Of a stretch of 64,000 bases of DNA, positions 45,630 to 53,245 are shown in pieces. Within the stretch, counting starts at the first letter, position 1. Each line of letters begins with the position of its first letter. The stretch lies in contig DATBRC010000030.1 in NCBI GenBank assembly GCA_036560485.1, positions 1 through 64,000 on the forward strand, given 5' to 3'. A program made the position numbers and the translations under genes. This stretch comes from DATBRC01 sp036560485. Lineage in GTDB: Bacteria; Pseudomonadota; Gammaproteobacteria; Burkholderiales; Burkholderiaceae_D. A model generated the notes under the pieces. The model searched no databases. It saw only the letters and a list, made by a program, of their open reading frames with translations, and was not told where the DNA came from.

Positions 45630-45998
45630 ATGCAAGGTCAAACAAACACTTTCACAAAGTCAGCAGCAAAAGCTTTGAGAAAATCAATGACCGATGCAGA
45701 GAAGAGGCTGTGGCATTGCTTGCGTGGCGATCAACTCGGAGCAAAATTTCGTAGGCAACATCCTTTCGGGAATTTCATTCTTGATTTCGTATGTTTAGAA
45801 AAAATGATTGTCGTTGAAGTTGATGGATCACAGCATATCGAGCAGAAAACGCATGATGAAGAGCGTTCAAAAATGCTGGCAGCAGCAAGCTTTCATGTTT
45901 TACGTTTTTGGAATAATGAAGTATTGAATCAAACGGATGATGTTCTGCAAAGTATTTGGAATGCTTTGAACCCATCCTCACCCCAACCCTCTCCTTGA
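45630..45998 (+). CDS. DUF559 protein (Vsr-like PD-(D/E)XK nuclease fold)
   Basis: 122 residues. DUF559 hallmarks are ARALRKxMTDAE-type opening (AAKALRKSMTDAEKRLWHCLR), RRQHPFGNFILDFVC with Asp52 and VVEVDGSQH with Glu63-x-Asp65, and LRFWNNEVL. The acids fit the catalytic centre of very-short-patch-repair-like endonucleases. The C-terminus NPSSPQPSP is encoded by the right inverted repeat, typical of such genes. It is co-oriented with the thiamine genes. Substrate DNA and role are unknown. Confidence 0.93.
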   Translation: MQGQTNTFTKSAAKALRKSMTDAEKRLWHCLRGDQLGAKFRRQHPFGNFILDFVCLEKMIVVEVDGSQHIEQKTHDEERSKMLAAASFHVLRFWNNEVLNQTDDVLQSIWNALNPSSPQPSP

Positions 45999-46009
45999 AG
46001 GAGAGGGAG
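45970..46009. repeat. Right inverted repeat of the DUF559 element
   Basis: CCCATCCTCACCCCAACCCT followed by CTCCTTGAAGGAGAGGGAG. The second part is a strong hairpin (CTCTCCTT/AAGGAGAG). Reverse complement of the left repeat at 32 of 40 positions. It contains the last ~9 codons and the stop codon of the DUF559 gene. Confidence 0.92.
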
Positions 46010-46034
46010 CAGTAATGCAGAATGAGGAGATAAA

Positions 46035-46847
46035 ATGAATCTCAATGATTGCCCAAGCGATATAGTGCAGCAACCAGGTCTCACCATCGCTGGTAAAACC
46101 TACCGCTCGCGTCTGCTCGTCGGAAGTGGAAAATACCGCGACCTCAACGAGACGCGCGCAGCGACTGAGGCTAGTGGCGCCGAGATCGTCACTGTCGCGA
46201 TTCGCCGCCTCAATATCGGACAAGACCCGAATGCTCCCAGCTTGCTGGATGTGCTGCCACCGTCGCAATACACATTGCTACCCAATTCAGCCGGTTGCTA
46301 CAACGCGGCCGACGCGGTCTACACACTGCAACTTGCACGTGAATTATTGAATGGCCACAAGCTGGTCAAGCTCGAGGTATTGGGCGATGAAAAGACCTTG
46401 TTTCCCAATATGCCGGAAACGCTGAAGGCGGCAGAAACTTTGGTTAAGGATGGCTTCGACGTGATGGTGTATTGCAGCGACGATCCAATTCAGGCAAAGA
46501 TGCTGGAGCAGATCGGTTGCGTGGCAGTGATGCCGCTTGCGTCGTTGATCGGCTCCGGCATGGGCATACTCAATCCATGGAATCTGTCGCTGATCATCGA
46601 GCAAGCCAAGGTGCCGGTGCTGGTTGATGCCGGGGTCGGCACCGCATCCGATGCAGCGATTGCGATGGAATTGGGATGCGATGGCGTGTTGATGAATTCG
46701 GCAATCGCAGGTGCACGCGATCCGGTGATGATGGCGACGGCGATGCGCATGGCGGTCGAGGCAGGACGTACGGCTTATCTGGCGGGACGTATTCCAAAGC
46801 GTTTTGCTGCGATACCTTCGTCGCCGATGGAAGGACGGACAGTATGA
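46035..46847 (+). CDS. thiG: Thiazole synthase ThiG
   Basis: 270 residues, TIM-barrel enzyme forming the thiazole phosphate from DXP, dehydroglycine and ThiS thiocarboxylate. The Schiff-base lysine region VKLEVLGDEKTLFPN (~112) and phosphate-binding PVLVDAGVGTASDAAIAMELGCDGVLMNSAIAGA (read in parts ~195-228) are clear. A strong GAGGAGA ribosome-binding site lies 4 bases before the ATG, right after the DUF559 element. It overlaps thiD by ATGA. Confidence 0.97.
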   Translation: MNLNDCPSDIVQQPGLTIAGKTYRSRLLVGSGKYRDLNETRAATEASGAEIVTVAIRRLNIGQDPNAPSLLDVLPPSQYTLLPNSAGCYNAADAVYTLQLARELLNGHKLVKLEVLGDEKTLFPNMPETLKAAETLVKDGFDVMVYCSDDPIQAKMLEQIGCVAVMPLASLIGSGMGILNPWNLSLIIEQAKVPVLVDAGVGTASDAAIAMELGCDGVLMNSAIAGARDPVMMATAMRMAVEAGRTAYLAGRIPKRFAAIPSSPMEGRTV

Positions 46848-47641
46848 AGCGGCCCAGCGTGCTGGTGTTTTCCGGTGCCGATCCAAGTAGCGGCGCCGGC
46901 ATGCAGGCCGACATTCAGGCGATTTCCGGATTAGGTGCGCATCCACTGTCGGTGATTACGGCATTGACGGTACAGGACAACGATCGCGTGTTTTCAACGC
47001 ATCCTGTTTCTACGGATTTGTTGCAACAGCAAGCACAGGCGTTGATCGAAAAAATTCCCGTCTCCGTCATCAAGATCGGCATCGTCGGCAGTCGCGAGAA
47101 TGCCGAGATGATTGGCGACATCGTGCAAATCCTGCGTTACATGCAACCCGATTTGCAGGTCGTGCTGGATCCTGTATTGGCGAGCGGTAATGGCAATACG
47201 TTGGCAGTAGGTGACGCTGTGAAAGCAATTACACCATTGATTTCATTGGCGACAGTGATCACACCGAATTTATCCGAGGCGCAGTTATTGTGCGACGGAG
47301 AACGGCGTGCTGAAACACAAGCGGCAATGCTGATCGGCTTGGGTTGCCCTCATGTGCTGATCAAAGGCGGGCATGGTACCGGGAAGAAAGTCGTCAATCG
47401 CTGGTTTGCAGAAGGCGACGCACAATCCTGGAGCTGGCCGCGCTTGCCGGGCACTTTTCACGGTAGCGGATGCACGCTCGCATCGGCGATCGCAGCATTG
47501 CTCGCGCATGGCAAATCGGTCGTGGATGCGATCGATATCGCGCAAGCATATGCACATCAAACGCTGGAATATTCTTATGAAGTCGCGGACGGCCAGCGCA
47601 TACCGAATCGTTCGCGTCCATTTTTCATGGCGGGAAAATGA
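46844..47641 (+). CDS. thiD: Hydroxymethylpyrimidine (phosphate) kinase ThiD
   Basis: 265 residues, ribokinase-fold enzyme phosphorylating HMP to HMP-PP. VFSGADPSSGAGMQADIQ is at the N-terminus, DPVLASGNGNTL near 107 and the anion hole GTFHGSGCTLASAIAA near 205. The true start is ATG 46844 overlapping the thiG stop (ATGA); a longer reading from 46676 lies inside thiG and is out of place. It also overlaps thiE by ATGA, indicating translational coupling. Confidence 0.95.
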   Translation: MKRPSVLVFSGADPSSGAGMQADIQAISGLGAHPLSVITALTVQDNDRVFSTHPVSTDLLQQQAQALIEKIPVSVIKIGIVGSRENAEMIGDIVQILRYMQPDLQVVLDPVLASGNGNTLAVGDAVKAITPLISLATVITPNLSEAQLLCDGERRAETQAAMLIGLGCPHVLIKGGHGTGKKVVNRWFAEGDAQSWSWPRLPGTFHGSGCTLASAIAALLAHGKSVVDAIDIAQAYAHQTLEYSYEVADGQRIPNRSRPFFMAGK

Positions 47642-48252
47642 AGGGTCTTTACATAGTCACGCCCGATTGGGACGATACTGCAAAATTATTGGCAATCACA
47701 GAGTCAGCATTGCGCGGTGGTGCAGCGTTGGTGCAATACCGCCACAAGACCGCCGACGCAGCATTGCGTCAAGAGCAGGCGGAATGTTTGCTGGAATTGT
47801 GCCGTAGTTATCAACGCCCATTGATCATCAACGACTATGTTGATCTGTGCATTGCATTGGATGCGGATGGTGTGCATGTCGGCGGGACGGATGATTCGGT
47901 TGCCAAAGTACGCGCCGCAATTGGCCCGACAAAAATTGTTGGCGCGTCATGCTACGGTGATTTGCAACTTGCGCGCGATGCGCATCAAGCCGGCGCCAGC
48001 TATGTTGCGTTCGGCGGATTTTACCCTTCGCGGGTGAAGAAATATCCGGTCACGACTTCGCCGGAAATCATCACAAAAGCGAAGGTAGAGATTCCATTAC
48101 CTAACGCTGTCATTGGCGGCATGACGCAGGCGAATGCTGCGCCGCTGATTGCATGTGGCGCTGACATGGTGGCTGCGATCAGCAGTGTTTATTTGGCAGG
48201 TGATCCGGAAATTGCAGCGAGAGAGTTTGTAAGACTATTCGAGCAAGGCTGA
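47638..48252 (+). CDS. thiE: Thiamine-phosphate synthase ThiE
   Basis: 204 residues, joins HMP-PP and thiazole phosphate. Motifs are LVQYRHKTADAALR (~31-44), LIINDYVDLCIALDADGVHVGGTD (read in parts ~62-84), GASCYGDLQLARDAHQAGASYVAFGGFYPSRVKK (~100-130, in parts) and AAISSVYLAGDP near the C-terminus. It starts within the thiD stop (ATGA). It is the last thiamine gene; the acyltransferase follows after 42 bases. Confidence 0.95.
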   Translation: MKGLYIVTPDWDDTAKLLAITESALRGGAALVQYRHKTADAALRQEQAECLLELCRSYQRPLIINDYVDLCIALDADGVHVGGTDDSVAKVRAAIGPTKIVGASCYGDLQLARDAHQAGASYVAFGGFYPSRVKKYPVTTSPEIITKAKVEIPLPNAVIGGMTQANAAPLIACGADMVAAISSVYLAGDPEIAAREFVRLFEQG

Positions 48253-48293
48253 AGTGCAACATAGTTTTGTCTCAATAACGCTCAACACATTGC

Positions 48294-49607
48294 ATGGAAC
48301 ATCTCAAGCAATTAATCATCTCGCGACGCCTTGATCCCAGCGAACGATTTTTCTGGATGCTGGACAAAATCTCCGGCATGAATTTCGTCGTGTTCGCCGA
48401 GATTGGCGATGTGATGAATGTCGACAACTTGCGCGCCGCACTTGCGCAAGCACAGTCCGCGCATCCACTGTTGCGTGTCAAAGTTGAACAGTCAGTCAAC
48501 GAGTTGCGCTTTGAGCCATCAGATGCAGCGCTAAAACTTGAACAAATCGCGGTTGATCAGCAGAACTGGCAAGAGCCGATCGAGAGTGAACTAGCGCGCC
48601 CATTCACTGTGGATGATGCACCGTTGATGCGTGTACGTTATCTCCATTTCACTGATCAAGTGCGTTCGGTATTGGCGCTCACTTTTCATCATTCGATTGC
48701 CGATGCACGCTCCGGCACAACTTTGCTGCGCGAGATTTTGCACTACCTCGTTGCCCCCGATCCTGATAGCCACTTCAAGACTGGCGCAGTACATCCTGCG
48801 TTGCATCAGGTGTTTCCAGTGCAGTACGATTGGAAAAGCAATTCGGAGAAGGTGACAGACCTGGCGATGCTGAAGAAAACGGAAATAAAGCGTTACGGGC
48901 GTTCAGTTCCCTTGCCTTGGTTGAATCAACAGCAATCAGATAGAGTGCCGCGTTTTCATCGGATCGAATTGGATGCCGATACAACCAAACGTTTGATCCA
49001 TCAATGCAAAATTCGCAGTGTCAGTGTGCACGGTGCATTGAGTGCCGCACAACTGCTGGCCAAGTATCAATCGACTGCGGAAACTGGGCCGTTGACACTG
49101 AGTTTATCCAGTCCGGCTGATTTGCGCCCGTACTTGTCATCCGAGATTCCGACCAGCAGTCTTGGTTTGTATGTGACGATTCTTGCGTCGACTTATCAAG
49201 TCAATGGCATGCAATCGTTCTGGGATGTAGCACGAGAAGTCGGTGCCGATATCAAGCGACAGCTCAATCGCGGTGATGGCCATCTGATGTACGAGTTGAT
49301 CAAGCCTGATGTCTTCCCGCTTAGTCCTGAAGGCATGAGTGAATTTTCCAATCTCATGTTGAAAACGCCGCAGGGCTCGATGATTAGCAACATTGGAATT
49401 GTCGAGCCGGTTGATTCTGCCGCAAAGGTTACGTCGATCTCATTCGTACTAAGCCCGATGCCTTACCAGATTGTCTTCAGCGCAGTCAGCACTTATGGCG
49501 GCAAGCTGATTATCAACATGGCTTATGATACGGCCAAACTCTCAACCGAGAATGCAAAGCAGTTGGCGCAGTGGATGGAACAAGCATGGCTGGAAGCCTG
49601 TGCATAG
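48294..49607 (+). CDS. Condensation-domain acyltransferase
   Basis: 437 residues with the condensation/PapA-type fold used for acyl transfer in polyketide, lipid and peptide assembly. The active-site motif HHxxxD is present as HHSIADA (~128). The second half shows the DFGxG-like region and structural motifs less clearly. It resembles phthiocerol-dimycocerosyl-transferase-like and alcohol acetyltransferase proteins. It is 42 bases after thiE and may be read from the same transcript, but shares no obvious function with it. No carrier protein or synthetase is nearby, so its acyl donor is unknown. Confidence 0.82.
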   Translation: MEHLKQLIISRRLDPSERFFWMLDKISGMNFVVFAEIGDVMNVDNLRAALAQAQSAHPLLRVKVEQSVNELRFEPSDAALKLEQIAVDQQNWQEPIESELARPFTVDDAPLMRVRYLHFTDQVRSVLALTFHHSIADARSGTTLLREILHYLVAPDPDSHFKTGAVHPALHQVFPVQYDWKSNSEKVTDLAMLKKTEIKRYGRSVPLPWLNQQQSDRVPRFHRIELDADTTKRLIHQCKIRSVSVHGALSAAQLLAKYQSTAETGPLTLSLSSPADLRPYLSSEIPTSSLGLYVTILASTYQVNGMQSFWDVAREVGADIKRQLNRGDGHLMYELIKPDVFPLSPEGMSEFSNLMLKTPQGSMISNIGIVEPVDSAAKVTSISFVLSPMPYQIVFSAVSTYGGKLIINMAYDTAKLSTENAKQLAQWMEQAWLEACA

Positions 49608-49848
49608 TTCACATTTTCGGCATTTTTCTTTTACATTTAATCTTTTGTCGGCGTTCTGCCATCCCATAAATATGGGATTGTTAATCAAATAATTATGCGG
49701 TCTAATGACGCACCTTGACTTTACCATCCGGTAGTGCAACTGCGGTTTTTGCAGTGTTCTGGCATTCAATACATCAACCGATTCGATTCCCACACTTGTT
49801 ATGTGATGCATTGGCATATACGTAAAGAAAATTATAAAGAAAATTAAT
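49608..49848. other. AT-rich intergenic region
   Basis: No gene is visible. The segment ends with a near repeat AAAGAAAATTA (twice in AAAGAAAATTATAAAGAAAA) and an AT-rich stretch likely to hold the promoter of the lipoprotein gene. Confidence 0.4.
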
Positions 49849-52242
49849 ATGAGGATTTTACAAAAAATTGCGTTGCTATTGATCTTATTGAGTTTGATGT
49901 CTTGTGGCGGAGGCGGAGGTGGAAGTTCAGGTCCGGCGCCTTTCAGCGTTAGACTGGATAAAACGTCGATCAACCTTACGTCGGTGGTAGGTCAAGCAGG
50001 TGCTAGTGATGTAGTCACAGCGATCGCTAGTGGTACATACTCCGGCCAGGTTTACGTCGGCGCTGTTGTCGAAGGCGTCGGGATAGACCCCAATAATATT
50101 GGTATGACTCCGCAGGGGGATAATTTATATATAAGCCTTCAAGTTGCGAGTGGACTCTCAGCCGGTACCTACACCGGGCGAGTTTTGTTCTATGCTTGTT
50201 CAGATTATTCCTGCAACCATCCGATCGGAGGGACACCTTTAGCAGTTAACTACACGGTATTGATAAAACCAGGCCTTGTTGTTGCTCCGGGTAGCTTGAC
50301 CTTCTCTGCTGTTGAAGGCACGTCCACTGCAGCACAGATGCTGAGTTGGGATACAACACTTGCAGCCACTTTACCCCTAATCAATTACACCAATGGTAGT
50401 GGCTGGTTGACGATTACATCTATTGCGGGTGGTGCCAACGTCGTCGCATCGGCAACAGGCCTGACGCCAGGCGTATATCAAGCGACTATAGTTGAGACAC
50501 CTCAACTTGGAGCAGCAGTTTCTGTGCCGGTCACATTTACTGTTGGGGCTGGTTTGGTTGCTCCTGCTGACAATATCATCACGGTTAATACGGGAACTAC
50601 GAGTGCAGCTTTGCAAGCTGCAGTAACTATAAATGCGGGAAATGGCGTGTCTGTCTTTTCATGGAGTGCAGTATCAAACGCTAACTGGCTAACTCTTACG
50701 CGTTCTGCTGGTCTGACAGGCACCAATTTGACGTATCAAGTGGATCAGACTTACTTGCAGTCACTCGCATATGCGGACACTGCGACAGCAACTGTTACAG
50801 TAACCCCGGTGGGTGCAATTTATTCACCGATACAATTCAATGTGACAGTCAGAAAATTTTTGCCGGAAGTTTATTATGTCGGTCCTTACACGCTTGTGAA
50901 TAGCCGTGCTGCAAAGTTATACATACGCGGGCGCGGTTTTAACAGCGTTGGTATCGTTAATGTACAAATTCCAGGATTGACGACTACTGGTCAGACATTG
51001 GTGAATGATAGCGAGATGACGGTACAGGTCACACCGTCAAGTGTAGGAGACTATTCTGTATCAATTGCCAACGCGCTGGGGATGAATGCCGGTAGTGCGA
51101 TTCTTCATGTCGTTGCTCCACAAACGTATACTTATGCAGCGATTCCTAGTGCCGGTCTCAAAGGGGCCATGGTGTTTGATCCGCAGCGTCAATCTGTTTA
51201 TACGGTCAATCTAGGTTCCACTGAGCTTTCACGCTTTCGTTTTTCTGGAGGCGGCTGGAATGCCGACGCCACTCCACTTTCAGGCATCTTGAATGTGGGT
51301 ATGGGACCAGACGGAAATAATATTGTGGTGACTTCTACACCTGGTGCAGTGAAGCTTCTCGATCCAGTAACATTAGCGACGCAATTCACCCTCAATATAC
51401 CTGCAGGCCTTGTGCACGGATTTGCTCAGCCTATTTCAACAAGCAATAATGGCCGCTCCTGGTTGTCGGTAGGGAGCGGTACATGGAATGAATTGAACTA
51501 TTTTGATCATCGTACCCATACCCTTATGGCGCGTCCCAACCAGCCGAGCTTATTTACGAGCTTTTATAATGGCCCTTGGACTACTATTGCGCGCAATGGA
51601 GAGCGTATGTTGGTTGTGCAAGCCTCAGCGATTTCTCCAAGGCCACCTATGTTGTATTCTGACGCAGCAGATTCGTTGTTGCATGAAAATTCTGGAGGGG
51701 CGACTTTTTCCTACAATGTAGAGATGTCGGACGATGGCAATCGTGTCATGTTAGTTGATTGGGCTCAGGTTCTGGATGCAAATTTCAACTTGATTGGTAA
51801 TACTCCCATCCCTGTAGCAGATGCCGCAAAATATATTGCAGTAGCGGGCACCTTGTCACCGGACGGAGCTTATGCATATGTACTTGCTTACAATAGTGAT
51901 GCGTTAAATTCTTCGCCAACGACTATCATGCCGAGAGTTTACGTTTTTGATTCATCAACCGCTTCAACGAATTTGCCGCTCGTCGGTACTTTTGATTTGT
52001 CGGATTATCCATCATGCAGAGTAATAGATCCTAGTTGCTGGGGTACAAAAGTTACAATCAGCCCAGATGGCAATACCTTGTTCTTTGTGGGAAGCGCCAA
52101 CTTTGTTGTTGTTCCTCTCTCAAATTTATACAGGTCTTTCTCGGTAATGAATAAAGCCGTTACTAAGGTTGGAAGTTCTTCGGCTATCAAGAGTGGAACA
52201 GGGGTATTTATGCCGGTTCACCCATGGATATTCAAACAATAG
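49849..52242 (+). CDS. Large beta-rich lipoprotein with BACON-like and IPT/TIG-like domains
   Basis: 797 residues. Lipobox LLSLMSC (cysteine ~19) followed by a glycine/serine linker GGGGGGSSG. Three ~100-residue beta domains of BACON type follow (about 28-135, 137-232, 236-335; pattern SWLTIT / NWLTLTRSAG), then an IPT/TIG-like domain (~337-420, LYIRGRGFNSVGIVNVQ) and a ~370-residue C-terminal region that looks like a beta-propeller (repeats such as FDPQRQSVYTVN, GPDGNNIVVT, SPDGAYAYVLAY, SPDGNTLFFVG). It is surface exposed or periplasmic and may bind glycans or proteins. Composition is more AT-rich than its neighbours. Function unknown. Confidence 0.8.
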   Translation: MRILQKIALLLILLSLMSCGGGGGGSSGPAPFSVRLDKTSINLTSVVGQAGASDVVTAIASGTYSGQVYVGAVVEGVGIDPNNIGMTPQGDNLYISLQVASGLSAGTYTGRVLFYACSDYSCNHPIGGTPLAVNYTVLIKPGLVVAPGSLTFSAVEGTSTAAQMLSWDTTLAATLPLINYTNGSGWLTITSIAGGANVVASATGLTPGVYQATIVETPQLGAAVSVPVTFTVGAGLVAPADNIITVNTGTTSAALQAAVTINAGNGVSVFSWSAVSNANWLTLTRSAGLTGTNLTYQVDQTYLQSLAYADTATATVTVTPVGAIYSPIQFNVTVRKFLPEVYYVGPYTLVNSRAAKLYIRGRGFNSVGIVNVQIPGLTTTGQTLVNDSEMTVQVTPSSVGDYSVSIANALGMNAGSAILHVVAPQTYTYAAIPSAGLKGAMVFDPQRQSVYTVNLGSTELSRFRFSGGGWNADATPLSGILNVGMGPDGNNIVVTSTPGAVKLLDPVTLATQFTLNIPAGLVHGFAQPISTSNNGRSWLSVGSGTWNELNYFDHRTHTLMARPNQPSLFTSFYNGPWTTIARNGERMLVVQASAISPRPPMLYSDAADSLLHENSGGATFSYNVEMSDDGNRVMLVDWAQVLDANFNLIGNTPIPVADAAKYIAVAGTLSPDGAYAYVLAYNSDALNSSPTTIMPRVYVFDSSTASTNLPLVGTFDLSDYPSCRVIDPSCWGTKVTISPDGNTLFFVGSANFVVVPLSNLYRSFSVMNKAVTKVGSSSAIKSGTGVFMPVHPWIFKQ

Positions 52243-52434
52243 AGGATGAGTGCGGAATCGTTTGGATATGCAACTATTCGTGAGTACAGTGTTGATTCGA
52301 CTGACCGATTGAAAAGGAGCAACACGTAGTGAAAGCGCATTGCTTGATGGTGTGAATAATAATGCTTGGCAGCTTTGGGGGGCTTGGTTGGTGCTGGCTC
52401 AATGTGGCTTGAGTAGGCGTTAAATTCAACGCAA

Positions 52435-53244
52435 TTAAGTGCGGCGCAACCCTAACCATGCGCTACCCAACACACGGCGTGCAGAGGGAAATAATTTTGC
52501 CTTTTTAGGAATAGTGCCCACTTGCGCCAGCACCACCGAGATATTGTCCTTGCCACCAGCCGCATTGGCAGCAGCTATCAATTGCTTCGCTTTTACTTCC
52601 AACGGATTGGATGCCGATAGAATTTCAGCAATCTGTACTTCATTGATCATGTCGGACAAGCCGTCAGAGCACATCAAATAAATATCACCCGTTGCGATTG
52701 TATGCAGATTGATTTCCGTTTCAACAAATGACTCCGTTCCCAAACCGCGCGTGAGCAGATTCGGAACGATGTCTTGTGTCGAGATATCCAATCCCGCATC
52801 GATCTGCTCTTGCAGGACTGAATGATCTTTGGTGATTTGCAAGAGTTGGCCTCCGCGCAAACGATAACAACGCGAATCGCCAATATGCCCGAGTACCAGC
52901 GTGTCGTCATGGAACACACCAAGGACAAGCGTCGTGCCCATGCCTTTGTACTGAGGATTGGTTCGAGACATGCTGAAGATGGCTTGATTGGCCATCGTGA
53001 CGCATTCTGACATTGCATCCATTACATCGTCAGACTGCATCGCATTGCCCGCCTTGGCAATTACTTTGCGCATTTCCGATTTGATGAAGGCGGTTGCCAT
53101 GCCGCTGGCAACTTCGCCTGCATTGTGGCCGCCCATGCCATCAGCCAGAATGCATAATCCTGATTCGACATCGAAGGCAACCGAATCTTCGTTGTTGCCT
53201 CGCTCCAAACCAGGATCGGTATCGGTACAAATTTGGACGTTCAT
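52435..53244 (-). CDS. PP2C-type Ser/Thr protein phosphatase
   Basis: 269 residues. Metal-binding motifs of PP2C/PPM are complete: RGNNEDSVAF (~14-23), LADGMGGHNAGE (~34-45), GHIGDSRCYRL (~119), CSDGLSDMI (~187) and GGKDNISVVL (~235). It should dephosphorylate Ser/Thr phosphoproteins, most likely the products of the kinase. Its start follows the kinase stop by 1 base, so the pair is translationally coupled on the minus strand. Confidence 0.95.
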   Translation of the reverse strand: MNVQICTDTDPGLERGNNEDSVAFDVESGLCILADGMGGHNAGEVASGMATAFIKSEMRKVIAKAGNAMQSDDVMDAMSECVTMANQAIFSMSRTNPQYKGMGTTLVLGVFHDDTLVLGHIGDSRCYRLRGGQLLQITKDHSVLQEQIDAGLDISTQDIVPNLLTRGLGTESFVETEINLHTIATGDIYLMCSDGLSDMINEVQIAEILSASNPLEVKAKQLIAAANAAGGKDNISVVLAQVGTIPKKAKLFPSARRVLGSAWLGLRRT

Positions 53245-53245
53245 T

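Larger units (their letters stand above)
45583..46009 (+). mobile_element. Putative repeat-bounded DUF559 nuclease element inside the thi operon
   Basis: A ~427-base segment between thiS and thiG made of a DUF559 gene and its two 40-base inverted repeats. It begins 8 bases after the thiS stop and ends 14 bases before the thiG ribosome-binding site (GAGGAGA). The reading of the gene ends within the right repeat. No target duplication is seen; mobility is inferred from layout and from the break in the usual thiS-thiG adjacency. Confidence 0.5.

Noticed and set aside
45583..46009. DUF559 element as a restriction-modification or CRISPR component
   Set aside because: No methyltransferase, no spacer array and no cas gene in the window; only two inverted repeats flank the gene.
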